Below are positions 12,997 to 21,366 of a stretch of 23,964 nucleotides of DNA, piece after piece. The DNA is from an uncultured Eubacterium sp. (GTDB lineage: Bacteria; Bacillota_A; Clostridia; Lachnospirales; Lachnospiraceae). The notes below the pieces were generated by a model that was given only the letters and a program-made list of their open reading frames with translations, had not been told where the DNA came from and searched no databases. Position 1 is the first letter of the stretch; every line of letters starts with the position of its first letter. A program made the translations under genes and the position numbers. The DNA is taken from NCBI GenBank assembly GCA_948468465.1, contig CAOKJJ010000067.1, positions 1-23,964 of the forward strand. Direction: 5' to 3'.

Positions 12997-13988
12997 TGGG
13001 AAAAGGGTTTTGCGCTCTGTTCAAAAAAGACTGCCGGATGCTGGCATCGGGAAAGTTCTTCCTGATGGCAATCGGTTTTCTTGCACTCTATACTGCTTAT
13101 GTGAATCTGGGCTATATCCGTTTTATGCAGATGGATCCTTATCATGTGTATCTGTATGACCCGATGGATACACAGGCATCGAAATCTCATCTGGTGCAGA
13201 CCGTTCCTTCCATGGAGGCTATGGACGCTGCCCTGCTGGCCGATGCCAACGGCGTGGGGCTGGACGCCAGCGCCGGGGATGTGCGGGTGGTGCTTTACCA
13301 GGGCGCGGAACATATTGACCGCCATCGGGCGGATTACGCACTGTCCCTGCTGAGTGCCACTGCCAGCCATACTCCGGAAATACTTGGTCAAAATACGCCG
13401 GAACAAAAGGCGAGAAAAGAGATCACCTGTGAACTGTTGTTTTTTGAATTAGCCGCTGTGGGATTTTTGGGGATCGCCGCTGTGCTGTTCAAGGAAAAGG
13501 GCATGGGAGTGATCCGTGTCCACGCCATTCTTCCACTGCGCAAAGACCTGTTCCTGCTGTCCAAGCTGGCGGTGTTCCTGCTCTCCGATCTGGTCTTTGC
13601 GGTGCTACTTACCTTGCTGAACGTGGGATTTGCGGACGGGGCGGCGGTGTTATCCGCTGTTATGCTCCACACGACCATCCTGTCGCTGATGATGGCCTTG
13701 GCAGGATTACTCTGTGCCCTGCTGCTGAAAGACTTCCGGCAATTTACGCTTGCTTATCTGGTGATTGCTATTTTTGCCGTAACGCCTGTATTTTTGTCCG
13801 CAAATACATCGATCAAGTTTAATTGGATCCATTATCATCCGTTCTATCACATCTACATGGGATTAAAAAACGCTTATTTTGGAGCGGCTGTTACACCGGT
13901 ATATTATGCCGGAGCTGCTGGTATGCTCGTGCTGCTGCTCCTGGTGGTGCGGCTTGTGTTTCATCGGGAACTTGGAAAGGAGGGGTGA
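12996..13988 (+). CDS. ABC-2-type permease, first subunit, 330 aa
   Basis: The layout is that of ABC-2 exporters: a cytoplasmic start (MGKGFCALFKKDCRML), TM1 at about 25-42, a large external segment (about 45-140, with no Cys), then five more membrane spans (near 148-170, 180-208, 214-240, 248-268 and 300-322). It has no ATPase motif. The start ATG shares its A with the ATPase stop (TGATG), so translation is coupled. The second permease of equal length follows after three bases, indicating a heterodimer. Some annotations call similar permeases fluoroquinolone export subunits; I would not assert that substrate. Confidence 0.88.
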   Translation: MGKGFCALFKKDCRMLASGKFFLMAIGFLALYTAYVNLGYIRFMQMDPYHVYLYDPMDTQASKSHLVQTVPSMEAMDAALLADANGVGLDASAGDVRVVLYQGAEHIDRHRADYALSLLSATASHTPEILGQNTPEQKARKEITCELLFFELAAVGFLGIAAVLFKEKGMGVIRVHAILPLRKDLFLLSKLAVFLLSDLVFAVLLTLLNVGFADGAAVLSAVMLHTTILSLMMALAGLLCALLLKDFRQFTLAYLVIAIFAVTPVFLSANTSIKFNWIHYHPFYHIYMGLKNAYFGAAVTPVYYAGAAGMLVLLLLVVRLVFHRELGKEG

Positions 13989-13991
13989 GAC

Positions 13992-14984
13992 ATGTTAGGG
14001 TTAAAATTTCAGATGAAAAGCGTTTTACGGGATAAGTTTTGCCTGATGACATTCCTGCTCCCTGTATTGGCTGCCGTGGCTCTCCGGTTGATCGGTTCTA
14101 TTGACATGTCCAGCCTGGGTGAACTGCACTTCGGTGTGCTGGAAGATGACCTGCTCCCGCAGACAGTGATATGGCTGGAGCGGTATGGTCCGGTGACAGT
14201 CTGCGGGACACAGGAAGAACTGGCCGCCATCATCAACGAATCGTCTACCAATGTGATCGGCGTGAAAGCGGACGGTGACAGCCTCAAAACCGCGATTGCC
14301 GGAGACGAACTGAATATTTTCCGGCAGGCGGCGGCAACTCTCCCGATCCTTTATGAGCGGCGGGAAGCGGCGGGACAAGTGCAGGTCCAGACATTGGAAC
14401 GACCGGATATTCTGGAACATCTGCAAGACCTATTTATCCCTGCCGTGCTGATCGTTGCCATGTTCATGGGCTGCACATTCAATGCCATGAACATCATTTC
14501 TGAAAAAGAAGAGGGTGTGGCCTTCGTCAATGAAATCCTGCCGATGACGCCCAGTCAGTACGTTTGGCAGAAGGTGGCGGTGGGATTTTTCTTCGGAAGC
14601 CTGTCCTCTATCGTAACAGCGTGTATCTGTTTCCGATTGTCCTGGCAAAATTTTGGGATCCTGTTGGCGTTGATTGTCCTGTCGTCTTTTGTTGCCGCTC
14701 TCATTGGGCTGTTTATCGGAAAATTTTCCGAGGGTTTGATGATTGGTGTGATTTATATCAAGATCGTCATGCTGCTGTTTTTGGCCGTTCCCCTTGTATG
14801 CGCGCTGACAGGGGTAAGCGGGCCGCTGGCGGTCCTTTGCAATATCGTTCCATCCCAGCCAGCCTTTGAAGGCATCATGGCCCTGTCTGCTGGGAGTATG
14901 GGGACGGCGATGAGAGATATTAGTATTCTGGCAATGCACGGTATCACATGGTTTGCGCTGTATGTTTTGCTGGCAAGGAAATAG
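13992..14984 (+). CDS. ABC-2-type permease, second subunit, 330 aa
   Basis: A membrane protein with the same plan as its neighbour: N-terminal MLGLKFQMKSVLRDKF, TM1 (about 16-36), an external domain (about 40-145, includes ELHFGVLEDDLLPQTV), then spans near 150-172, 192-212, 218-242, 248-270 and 305-328. The cytoplasmic stretch NAMNIISEKEEGVAFVNEILPMTPSQY is shown here only by its core ISEKEEGV and ILPMTPSQY, a coupling-helix-like feature of ABC-2 permeases. GGAGGGG at the end of the upstream gene supplies the ribosome site. A palindromic repeat (15020-15056) follows the stop after 35 bases and may end the transcript. Confidence 0.88.
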   Translation: MLGLKFQMKSVLRDKFCLMTFLLPVLAAVALRLIGSIDMSSLGELHFGVLEDDLLPQTVIWLERYGPVTVCGTQEELAAIINESSTNVIGVKADGDSLKTAIAGDELNIFRQAAATLPILYERREAAGQVQVQTLERPDILEHLQDLFIPAVLIVAMFMGCTFNAMNIISEKEEGVAFVNEILPMTPSQYVWQKVAVGFFFGSLSSIVTACICFRLSWQNFGILLALIVLSSFVAALIGLFIGKFSEGLMIGVIYIKIVMLLFLAVPLVCALTGVSGPLAVLCNIVPSQPAFEGIMALSAGSMGTAMRDISILAMHGITWFALYVLLARK

Positions 14985-15006
14985 TATCATAGCATTATGA
15001 AGAACC

Positions 15007-15021
15007 GGCTGCTGAACAGCC
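15007..15021. repeat. Small GGCTG/CAGCC hairpin
   Basis: GGCTG (15007-15011) pairs with CAGCC (15017-15021) around CTGAA, directly before and partly overlapping the larger palindrome. Together they may form the 3' end structure of the ABC transcript. Confidence 0.4.
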
Positions 15022-15056
15022 AGTAACAGTTCAAGAGTTATCTGAACTGTTACTGG
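15020..15056. repeat. Second copy of the GTAACAGTTCA palindrome
   Basis: CCAGTAACAGTTCA (15020-15033) and TGAACTGTTACTGG (15043-15056) form a perfect 14-bp stem around a 9-base loop AGAGTTATC. The core differs from the copy at 906-936 at one loop position. It lies after the ABC operon. No clean T-run follows, so terminator function is possible but unproven. Confidence 0.8.
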
Positions 15057-15099
15057 TTGATGTTATTAGTACTGCATTAAGGAAATAAATATATAGACT

Positions 15100-15127
15100 T
15101 TGCATAAATGTTGTGATAGACTATATG
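15100..15127 (+). promoter_or_regulatory. Possible promoter of recQ
   Basis: TTGCAT (15100-15105) and TATATG (15122-15127) are 16 bp apart. Both boxes are imperfect; no better pair was seen in the 243-base spacer between the ABC operon and recQ. Confidence 0.3.
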
Positions 15128-15195
15128 CATAAGACAGGCATTTTGTTATATAGGAAAAACAAGAGCCAAAAAATAAAACAGGAGCAAACAGAAAA

Positions 15196-15214
15196 CGGCT
15201 GTAACAAACAGCCG
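15196..15214 (+). promoter_or_regulatory. Hairpin in the recQ leader near the ribosome-binding zone
   Basis: CGGCTGT (15196-15202) and ACAGCCG (15208-15214) form a perfect 7-bp stem with loop AACAA, 13 bases before the recQ ATG. The region lacks a normal GGAGG; only GCAGCAG lies between hairpin and start. It could reduce or tune translation initiation. Confidence 0.45.
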
Positions 15215-15227
15215 CAGCAGAAAATAT

Positions 15228-17489
15228 ATGGATAAATACAATATACTAAAGAAATATTTCGGCTATCCCACGTTCCGGGAAGGCCAGGAGCTATTGATTG
15301 ACAGTATTTTAAGCGGCAGGGATGTACTGGGGATTATGCCTACCGGAGCCGGCAAGTCTATCTGCTATCAGGTTCCGGCGCTGCTGTTATCCGGCATTAC
15401 ATTAGTAATATCTCCGTTAATCTCTTTGATGAAAGATCAGGTACAGGCACTCAATCAGGCAGGCGTTCATGCCGCTTATATTAACAGTTCGTTAAGCGAA
15501 TCGCAGATTTCCAAAGCGTTGCGGCTGGCAGCCGCAGGACAATATAAGATCATTTATGTCGCACCGGAAAGACTGGAAACGTATGAGTTTTTACAGTTTG
15601 CATACCAGGCGGAGATTTCCATGCTTACGGTAGACGAAGCGCATTGTATTTCACAGTGGGGGCAGGATTTCCGTCCCAGTTATTTAAAGATTGTGCAGTT
15701 TATCCGCCAGCTTGAGAAACGGCCGATTTTAAGTGCGTTTACGGCGACTGCGACAGAGAAAGTAAAAGAAGATATTGCCTGTGTGCTTGGCTTGCTGGAC
15801 CCGCAGGTGCTGGTAACGGGTTTTGACCGGAAAAACCTGTATTTCGCAGTGGAAACGCCGCGGAAAAAAGACAATTTTCTGATGCAGTATGTGCAGGAAC
15901 ACAAAGGTGAAAGCGGCATTATTTATTGTGCGACAAGGAAAAATGTGGATATGGTCTGTGAAATGCTGCGTGCTAAAGGGATCGCGGCGACAAAATATCA
16001 TGCGGGGCTTAGCGGGGAAGAGCGCAGGCAGAACCAGGAAGATTTTATTTATGATCATTGTCCGGTGATGGCAGCGACAAATGCGTTTGGAATGGGAATT
16101 GATAAATCGAATGTCCGCTATGTGATTCATTATAATATGCCGCAGAGTATGGAAAACTATTATCAGGAGGCAGGCAGAGCCGGACGTGACGGTGAACGTG
16201 CGGAATGTATCCTGCTTTACAGTGCGCAGGATGTGGTAGTGAATCGGTATCTGATCGAAAATAAAGAACAAAATCCGGAAAACACATGGGAGGAAATGGA
16301 GCAGATTCGGGAACGGGATGAGGAGCGCCTGCGGGATATGACTTATTACTGTATGACAACAGGCTGCCTGCGGGAGTATATTCTCCGCTATTTTGGCGAA
16401 ATGGGGCCCAGCCGATGTGAGAACTGCCTGAACTGTATGAGGGAATACGAAGAAACGGATATCACACAGGAGGCGGTAAAAATTATTTCCTGTATACTGG
16501 AATGCAGGCAGAGATATGGGATTAATGTGACCGCGGGGATTCTTGCAGGAGAGAGCCGTGCGAAGCTGCGGGAATACGGAGTATTTAACTATAAGTCCTA
16601 TGGGAGCCTTAAGGAACTGCGGGAGATCGAGATTAAGCTGATGATCCAGCAGATGCTGGCCGAAGGGCTGCTTGCCATTTCAAAAGACAGGTATGCGATA
16701 CTAAAAGTACCGAAGGATGCAGAGGAAGTGTTAGAAGGAGAACGGCACGTTATCTGGAAAAGGGCAAAGGCGGATCCGAAAAAAACGACGGACAGCCATA
16801 CATCCGGCAGCAGTAAAATGCGTAAATCTGATATTTTAAATTCCAAAGGCCTGGAGCTGTTTGACCGCCTGCGTGCACTTCGTACAGAGATTGCAAGAGA
16901 AGAAAGCCTGCCGCCGTATATTATATTTTCAGATAAATCACTGGTAGACATGTGTGTCAAAGCGCCGTTGACGAAACCGGAGATGATGCAGGTTAACGGA
17001 GTAGGAGAAAATAAATATGAACGGTATGGAGAACGGTTTTTAGATGCGATTGCAGACTATACCAGAGGGAGGCCTGAAAAATATTATTTTGGTGATTCTC
17101 AAGAACTTGCGGCGCAGACAGAGCAGAAGTACCCGTATGCAAAAGGCAGGAAAGCAGATTTTTATCTGACAAAACAGCAGGCGGCGCAGTTTCCTTTTGC
17201 TGAAAAATATCTGGCGGCAGAGCTTGCGGAAAAGCTGAATGAGCTGCGGGACGCAGAGTCGGTAAAAAAGACTTCCGGCGCAGAGATTTTTCGTCAGATG
17301 CAGGCAAAAAATTATGCGGGTGAGGCAGTCAGCAATGGCATTAGAAAGAAATACGTGTCCACGCAGGGAGAAGCAGCCGGCCTGTTTATCGGAATGCGTG
17401 TAAGCAAAAACGGGACCGAATATGAAGATATTTATTATAACGAAGTTGCGCAGAAGATGATTCTTGAAATGGTATGCATGAATCAATAA
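15228..17489 (+). CDS. recQ: ATP-dependent DNA helicase RecQ, 753 aa
   Basis: A superfamily 2 3'-5' helicase acting in recombination and repair. Motif I is MPTGAGKSICYQ (Lys43), followed by LVISPLISLMKDQV, motif II VDEAHCISQWGQDFRPSY (DEAH 136-139), FTATATEKV, and motif VI QEAGRAGRDGE. The zinc-binding region has CMTTGCLREYIL and RCENCLNC (four Cys). An HRDC domain follows at about 530-620 (LFDRLRALRTEIAREE, VNGVGENKYERYG). About 130 further C-terminal residues after HRDC are not a domain I can name. At 753 aa it is longer than the roughly 600-aa standard RecQ. The start ATG has a weak ribosome site with a hairpin just upstream; no better in-frame start precedes the first conserved residues (KYFGYPTFREGQ). 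It stands apart from the mobile-looking ABC module. Confidence 0.96.
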   Translation: MDKYNILKKYFGYPTFREGQELLIDSILSGRDVLGIMPTGAGKSICYQVPALLLSGITLVISPLISLMKDQVQALNQAGVHAAYINSSLSESQISKALRLAAAGQYKIIYVAPERLETYEFLQFAYQAEISMLTVDEAHCISQWGQDFRPSYLKIVQFIRQLEKRPILSAFTATATEKVKEDIACVLGLLDPQVLVTGFDRKNLYFAVETPRKKDNFLMQYVQEHKGESGIIYCATRKNVDMVCEMLRAKGIAATKYHAGLSGEERRQNQEDFIYDHCPVMAATNAFGMGIDKSNVRYVIHYNMPQSMENYYQEAGRAGRDGERAECILLYSAQDVVVNRYLIENKEQNPENTWEEMEQIRERDEERLRDMTYYCMTTGCLREYILRYFGEMGPSRCENCLNCMREYEETDITQEAVKIISCILECRQRYGINVTAGILAGESRAKLREYGVFNYKSYGSLKELREIEIKLMIQQMLAEGLLAISKDRYAILKVPKDAEEVLEGERHVIWKRAKADPKKTTDSHTSGSSKMRKSDILNSKGLELFDRLRALRTEIAREESLPPYIIFSDKSLVDMCVKAPLTKPEMMQVNGVGENKYERYGERFLDAIADYTRGRPEKYYFGDSQELAAQTEQKYPYAKGRKADFYLTKQQAAQFPFAEKYLAAELAEKLNELRDAESVKKTSGAEIFRQMQAKNYAGEAVSNGIRKKYVSTQGEAAGLFIGMRVSKNGTEYEDIYYNEVAQKMILEMVCMNQ

Positions 17490-17522
17490 AAATTTTATCA
17501 GGTACGGAAGGAGTTATGACAA

Positions 17523-19265
17523 ATGAAGAAAAGCAGATTCAAGAAGTATGTATGTTTTATGGCGGCGGCTGTGATCGCCGGTTCCTTATGCGCCGGGAAT
17601 GCCACGCAGGCAGCAGGACAGACAGTTTCAACAAGTACAGGAAGTACAGCAGGGCAGTCAGAAGAACCAACAAATCGGATCGGAATGAAAGCAGAAAAAC
17701 CGGAAAATCAGATTGAAGAAAAGTACGAAGTCCAAACCGGAACAGATACTGCAAAAACGGTAACACATCAGACCGAAACAGACAGTACGGAGGGTCCAGC
17801 AGATCAAACGGGAACAAACAGTATGCAGGAGCCGGCAGAACCGACTGAAACAAGCAGTACGCAGGAGCCGGCAGACGCCACAGGAATTAACAGTACACAG
17901 GAAACAGTGGATCCAGCCGGAACAGACAGTGCACAGGAACCAGCAGACCAGACCGGAACAGACAGTGCACAGGAACCAGCAGACCAGACCGGAACAGACA
18001 GTACGCAGGAACCAGCAGACCCAGCCGGAACAGATAATACCCAGGAACCAGATCAGGCAGATGATGAGAATGAAGGGGAAGAACCGGATTCGGTGACAGA
18101 GCCGGAGGCGCCAAAACTGAAAAAGCCGGTATTAAAGGCTTCTTCCAAACCGAACGGAACGATTAAGCTGAGCTGGAACAAGGTGAAGAACGCGGAAGAA
18201 TATGTACTTTTATGCAGTACTAAAAAAGACAGCGGTTTTCATAAAATATACACAGCAAAAAAGGGTGAGCGCGTTTATAAGGACGAGGGGCGCGTTCCCG
18301 GAAAAATATATTATTATCAGCTTGCGGTATTTTCCAAAGGCAGGGCAAGCCGGGCAGACAGTAAAAAAGTATCCGGCTGTTCGCTGGAGAAGCCGGCATT
18401 GACAGAGATTTCCAATATATCCGGCTCCAGAAATCTGGTTCTGCACTGGAACCCGGTAAAAGGGGCGGACGGATATGCCATTCTGCGGAAAAATATTGGA
18501 ACAGGCAAATATGAACAGATCGGTAAAGTAAAAGGAAACAAAACTGCTTACACAGATGGACAGCGGGACGGCGGAACGATCTATTCGTATAAAGTATTCG
18601 CCAAAGACGCAGACGGCGGACGCGGCGCATACAGCCAGGCAATGAGCCAGATGGCGATTGATAAAGATAAGAAAATGATCGCTTTGACTTATGATGACGG
18701 ACCATCGGCCTATACGCCGGTTGTTTTGAATGCGCTTGCCAGATATGACGGACACGCGACATTTTTTGTAGTAGGCACAAGCATTGCGCGTTATGCAGAC
18801 AGTCTGCGCCGGGCAGCAGTGATGGGGTGCGAGATCGGAAACCATACGTACGATCACAGCAATCTGGCCAACTTAAGCAGCGCGCAGGTGCAGTCTGTCA
18901 TAAATCGTACGAATCAGGCGGTAAAAGATCTGACAGGCGTGGAGGTGCGGCTGCTGCGGCCGCCATATGGCAGTTACCATTCGGCTACCTTTGCGGCAGC
19001 AGGAATGCCGATTGTCTTATGGTCTATAGATACGCTTGACTGGAAGACAAGAAGTACATCTGCGACGATTCAGTGTATACAGCAGAAAGCATATGACGGA
19101 GCGATCGTACTCATGCATGATCTGCATCAGCCAACAGTACTCGCGGCAGATGCGGTTATGAAATATTTAAAAAGCGCAGGGTATCAGCTGGTGACGGTGA
19201 GTGAAATGGCGGCTTACCGCGGCGGATTGAGCCGTCAGGCTGCTTACAGCCAGTTTCGCAAATAA
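17523..19265 (+). CDS. Secreted polysaccharide deacetylase (NodB/CE4) with repeats and two FN3-like domains, 580 aa
   Basis: Signal peptide 1-31 (MKKSRFKKYVCFMAAAVIAG ... TQAAG). Residues 82-176 form eight copies of a 12-residue unit like DQTGTDSAQEPA, an extended Thr/Glu/Pro linker. Two beta-rich FN3-like modules follow (about 200-285 and 288-376; SWNKVKNAEEYVLL, HWNPVKGADGYAIL). The CE4 domain (384-575) has all five motifs: TYDDGPS with Asp391 and Asp392, HTYDH with His441 and His445, RPPYGS, LWSIDTLDW and VLMHDLH (His532). The expected role is N-deacetylation of peptidoglycan or another GlcNAc polymer. GGAAGGAG at 17506-17513 favours the start at 17523; an ATG at 17516 is two bases from that site and out of frame. 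Termination is clear at 19280-19316. Its gene follows recQ by 33 bases but likely serves the cell surface. Confidence 0.95.
   Translation: MKKSRFKKYVCFMAAAVIAGSLCAGNATQAAGQTVSTSTGSTAGQSEEPTNRIGMKAEKPENQIEEKYEVQTGTDTAKTVTHQTETDSTEGPADQTGTNSMQEPAEPTETSSTQEPADATGINSTQETVDPAGTDSAQEPADQTGTDSAQEPADQTGTDSTQEPADPAGTDNTQEPDQADDENEGEEPDSVTEPEAPKLKKPVLKASSKPNGTIKLSWNKVKNAEEYVLLCSTKKDSGFHKIYTAKKGERVYKDEGRVPGKIYYYQLAVFSKGRASRADSKKVSGCSLEKPALTEISNISGSRNLVLHWNPVKGADGYAILRKNIGTGKYEQIGKVKGNKTAYTDGQRDGGTIYSYKVFAKDADGGRGAYSQAMSQMAIDKDKKMIALTYDDGPSAYTPVVLNALARYDGHATFFVVGTSIARYADSLRRAAVMGCEIGNHTYDHSNLANLSSAQVQSVINRTNQAVKDLTGVEVRLLRPPYGSYHSATFAAAGMPIVLWSIDTLDWKTRSTSATIQCIQQKAYDGAIVLMHDLHQPTVLAADAVMKYLKSAGYQLVTVSEMAAYRGGLSRQAAYSQFRK
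17766..18050 (+). repeat. 36-bp in-frame tandem repeat of the deacetylase linker
   Basis: Eight units of 36 bp encode 12 residues each (typical unit GACCAGACCGGAACAGACAG and onward). Units five to seven (17910-18010) are almost identical at base level; outer ones are divergent. Length change by recombination would be in frame. Confidence 0.9.
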
Positions 19266-19279
19266 AAACAGACACAGGC

Positions 19280-19316
19280 AAAAAGTCGGCTGAGTATTCA
19301 GCGGGCTTTTTGTTTT
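19280..19316 (+). terminator. Intrinsic terminator after the polysaccharide deacetylase
   Basis: AAAAAGTCGGCTGA (19280-19293) and TCAGCGGGCTTTTT (19298-19311) pair with one mismatch around GTAT, then TGTTTT. It separates the deacetylase from the module at 19467. Confidence 0.85.
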
Positions 19317-19406
19317 GCTTTCTTTCCAAATCCGAAAAATGTTTTCGTGATCAAAGGGTTTTTAGAAATATTTTCAGGAAATTTTTTTCAGACTCATTTT
19401 CAAACA

Positions 19407-19435
19407 TTGAATGATCGGCAAAATTCCGGTATGGT
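19407..19435 (+). promoter_or_regulatory. Promoter of the ene-reductase/PTS operon
   Basis: TTGAAT (19407-19412) and TATGGT (19430-19435) are separated by 17 bp. Upstream (19368-19403) TTTTCAG or TTTTCA recurs three times, a possible site for the RpiR-type regulator encoded downstream, though no palindrome is obvious. Confidence 0.5.
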
Positions 19436-19466
19436 AGTCACATCAAAACATTCAGGGAGGTAAAAC

Positions 19467-21350
19467 GTGTTTGAACATTTATTTCAACCAATCACTATTA
19501 ACGGAATGATCCTGAAAAACCGGATCATCGCAACTCCTACCGGAGACGATTTTGAGGAAAAAGCGTTGGGTGGCGCGGCCCTGGTCATTGCCGGACATGC
19601 AATCGTAGAACCTGGGCGTTCCAGCTTCGCAAGTGCGGATGAACCTTACCCATTTTCAAAGTACGAACGGGAAAAGACCCGAACAAAAGTCCTGAAAATT
19701 CATCGCGGCGGGGCAATGGCTTCCATTGAGATCTTTCATGCCGGTCAAGACGCGCGAACCATTGATTATGCCAAAGGTCCAACCGGATTTTGCCGCTCTG
19801 ACGGGGTGGAAGTAAAGGAAATGGACGAAAATATGATGGCGGAAACGATCTCCTGCTATGCCGATACTGCTGCAGGAGCCAGAAAGATCGGTTTTGATTC
19901 CGTTTTTCTGCATTTTGGCCATGGCTGGCTCCCGGCACAGTTTTTGTCTCCGCATTACAATCATAGAACCGATCTGTATGGAGGTTCTGTAGAAAACCGC
20001 TGCCGTTTTCCTCTGCGAATTCTGGAAGCTGTCAGAAATGCAGTTAGTAAAAATTTCCCTATTGATATACGCGTCAGTGCCTATGAATGGATTGAAGATT
20101 CCATCTCATTTGCAGATGTACTGTATTTTTTAAAGCAGGCACAAAAGTATATTGATACCGTCCAGATTTCTTCCGGAATCGACAAAATTTTTGAAGCGAA
20201 TGTCCACTGTATCACGACAAACCTTGAGGAGGAAATGTCAAACCTCAAGTGGGCAAAAGAAGCAAAACAGAGTCTGGATATTCCGGTATCTGTCGTCGGA
20301 GCTTTTTCGACTCCGGAAATGGCAGACGAAGCGATCGCCTGTGGAGATGTGGATATGGTAGCTTTCGGAAGACCTTTTCTTGCCGATCCATACTGGCCGA
20401 AAAAAGCTATGGAGAATCATCCGGAGGATATTGTTCCATGTCTGCGCTGTTCCAACTGCTACCATATCTCTACAGATCACTGGAATGTGGGATGTTCCGT
20501 AAACCCGCGCTATCATTGTGAAGACTTTCTTCCAAAGAATCCTGGCGAAGCGGAGGTTTCCAAACGGGTAGTCATTATCGGCGGCGGTCCTGCCGGTATG
20601 AAAGCAGCCATCACGGCCAGTGATCGTGGTCATCAGGTAACGCTGATCGAAAAAAACAGCGCACTTGGCGGTATGCTCCGGTTCATTGTAAAAGAAGCTC
20701 ACAAAGAAGGCGTGAAACGCCTCTTCGACTACTATCTGGCACAAATCCAAAAAAAAGAGATTCGGGTTCTTTTAAATACAGAAGCTACGCCGGACTTAGT
20801 AAAAGATATGGAACCTGATGCAATTCTGATTGCTATCGGAGCCACGGAGCGTGTGCTTCCTATTCCGGGAGTAGAGAATCCCAAAGTGCTTCTTGCTACT
20901 GACGCGATTATGCATCCTGAAAAGCTGGGAGAAAAAATAGTCATTCTTGGAGGAGGAAGTATCGGCTGCGAAATTGCTCTGGGGCTTGCAGAAGAGGGAA
21001 AAGAAGTTTCCATCCTGGAAATGACCGATACTCTGGCCGGAAACGCCAACTCTCTATTCCGCGAAGCGCTGCGTCAAAAGTTCTTACTGCATAAAAATAT
21101 TTCCGTTTTACTAAACAGCAGTTGTAAGGAAATTGGAGAAGATCATATCCGCTATACTGACAAAACCGGTAAAGAGAACCACTTGGCTTACGATAATCTG
21201 ATCCTTTCCACCGGACTCGTACCGCAGATTCAACTGACAGAAAGTTTTTATGGAATCTGCCGAAATACGGTCGCTGTAGGTGACTGTATCCGTCCTTCCA
21301 GTATCATGAACGCAAACTTTGAGGCGTTTGTAAACGCCCTTAATATTTAA
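19467..21350 (+). CDS. NADH:flavin oxidoreductase, BaiCD/2,4-dienoyl-CoA reductase-like Fe-S flavoenzyme, 627 aa
   Basis: A GTG start at 19467 follows GGGAGG by six bases. The N-terminal half (1-350) is an FMN-binding old-yellow-enzyme barrel: LFQPITINGMILKNRII, HFGHGWLPAQFLSPHYN with His149/His152, RTDLYGGSVENRCRF, and DMVAFGRPFLADP. A [4Fe-4S] site follows with Cys325, 328, 331 and 343 (CLRCSNC ... VGC). The C-terminal half has FAD and NAD dinucleotide folds (VVIIGGGPAGMKA at 368; IVILGGGSIGCE near 488) and ends with the FAD motif TVAVGDC. Relatives reduce carbon-carbon double bonds in enoyl-CoAs, bile acid intermediates or enoates. Cluster spacing is CxxCxxC rather than CxxCxxxC of E. coli FadH. 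Downstream genes for a PTS permease and regulator follow 16 bases later, so the substrate is probably imported by that PTS, unlike typical bai or fatty-acid settings. Confidence 0.93.
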   Translation: MFEHLFQPITINGMILKNRIIATPTGDDFEEKALGGAALVIAGHAIVEPGRSSFASADEPYPFSKYEREKTRTKVLKIHRGGAMASIEIFHAGQDARTIDYAKGPTGFCRSDGVEVKEMDENMMAETISCYADTAAGARKIGFDSVFLHFGHGWLPAQFLSPHYNHRTDLYGGSVENRCRFPLRILEAVRNAVSKNFPIDIRVSAYEWIEDSISFADVLYFLKQAQKYIDTVQISSGIDKIFEANVHCITTNLEEEMSNLKWAKEAKQSLDIPVSVVGAFSTPEMADEAIACGDVDMVAFGRPFLADPYWPKKAMENHPEDIVPCLRCSNCYHISTDHWNVGCSVNPRYHCEDFLPKNPGEAEVSKRVVIIGGGPAGMKAAITASDRGHQVTLIEKNSALGGMLRFIVKEAHKEGVKRLFDYYLAQIQKKEIRVLLNTEATPDLVKDMEPDAILIAIGATERVLPIPGVENPKVLLATDAIMHPEKLGEKIVILGGGSIGCEIALGLAEEGKEVSILEMTDTLAGNANSLFREALRQKFLLHKNISVLLNSSCKEIGEDHIRYTDKTGKENHLAYDNLILSTGLVPQIQLTESFYGICRNTVAVGDCIRPSSIMNANFEAFVNALNI

Positions 21351-21366
21351 CATAAGGAGGACCAAA

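Noticed and set aside
14430..14990. Minus-strand frame of 186 codons inside the second permease
   Set aside because: It is antisense to membrane spans, gives a Gln/His/Arg-rich artefact and lacks initiation signals.
17516..17716. Alternative ATG close to the deacetylase ribosome site
   Set aside because: The site is only two bases away and the frame gives an 66-residue unlike-anything peptide; the frame from 17523 has a proper signal peptide and full CE4 domain.
17766..18050. Regular 36-bp spacing as a CRISPR array
   Set aside because: The units are contiguous, in frame, without unique spacers and encode a protein linker.
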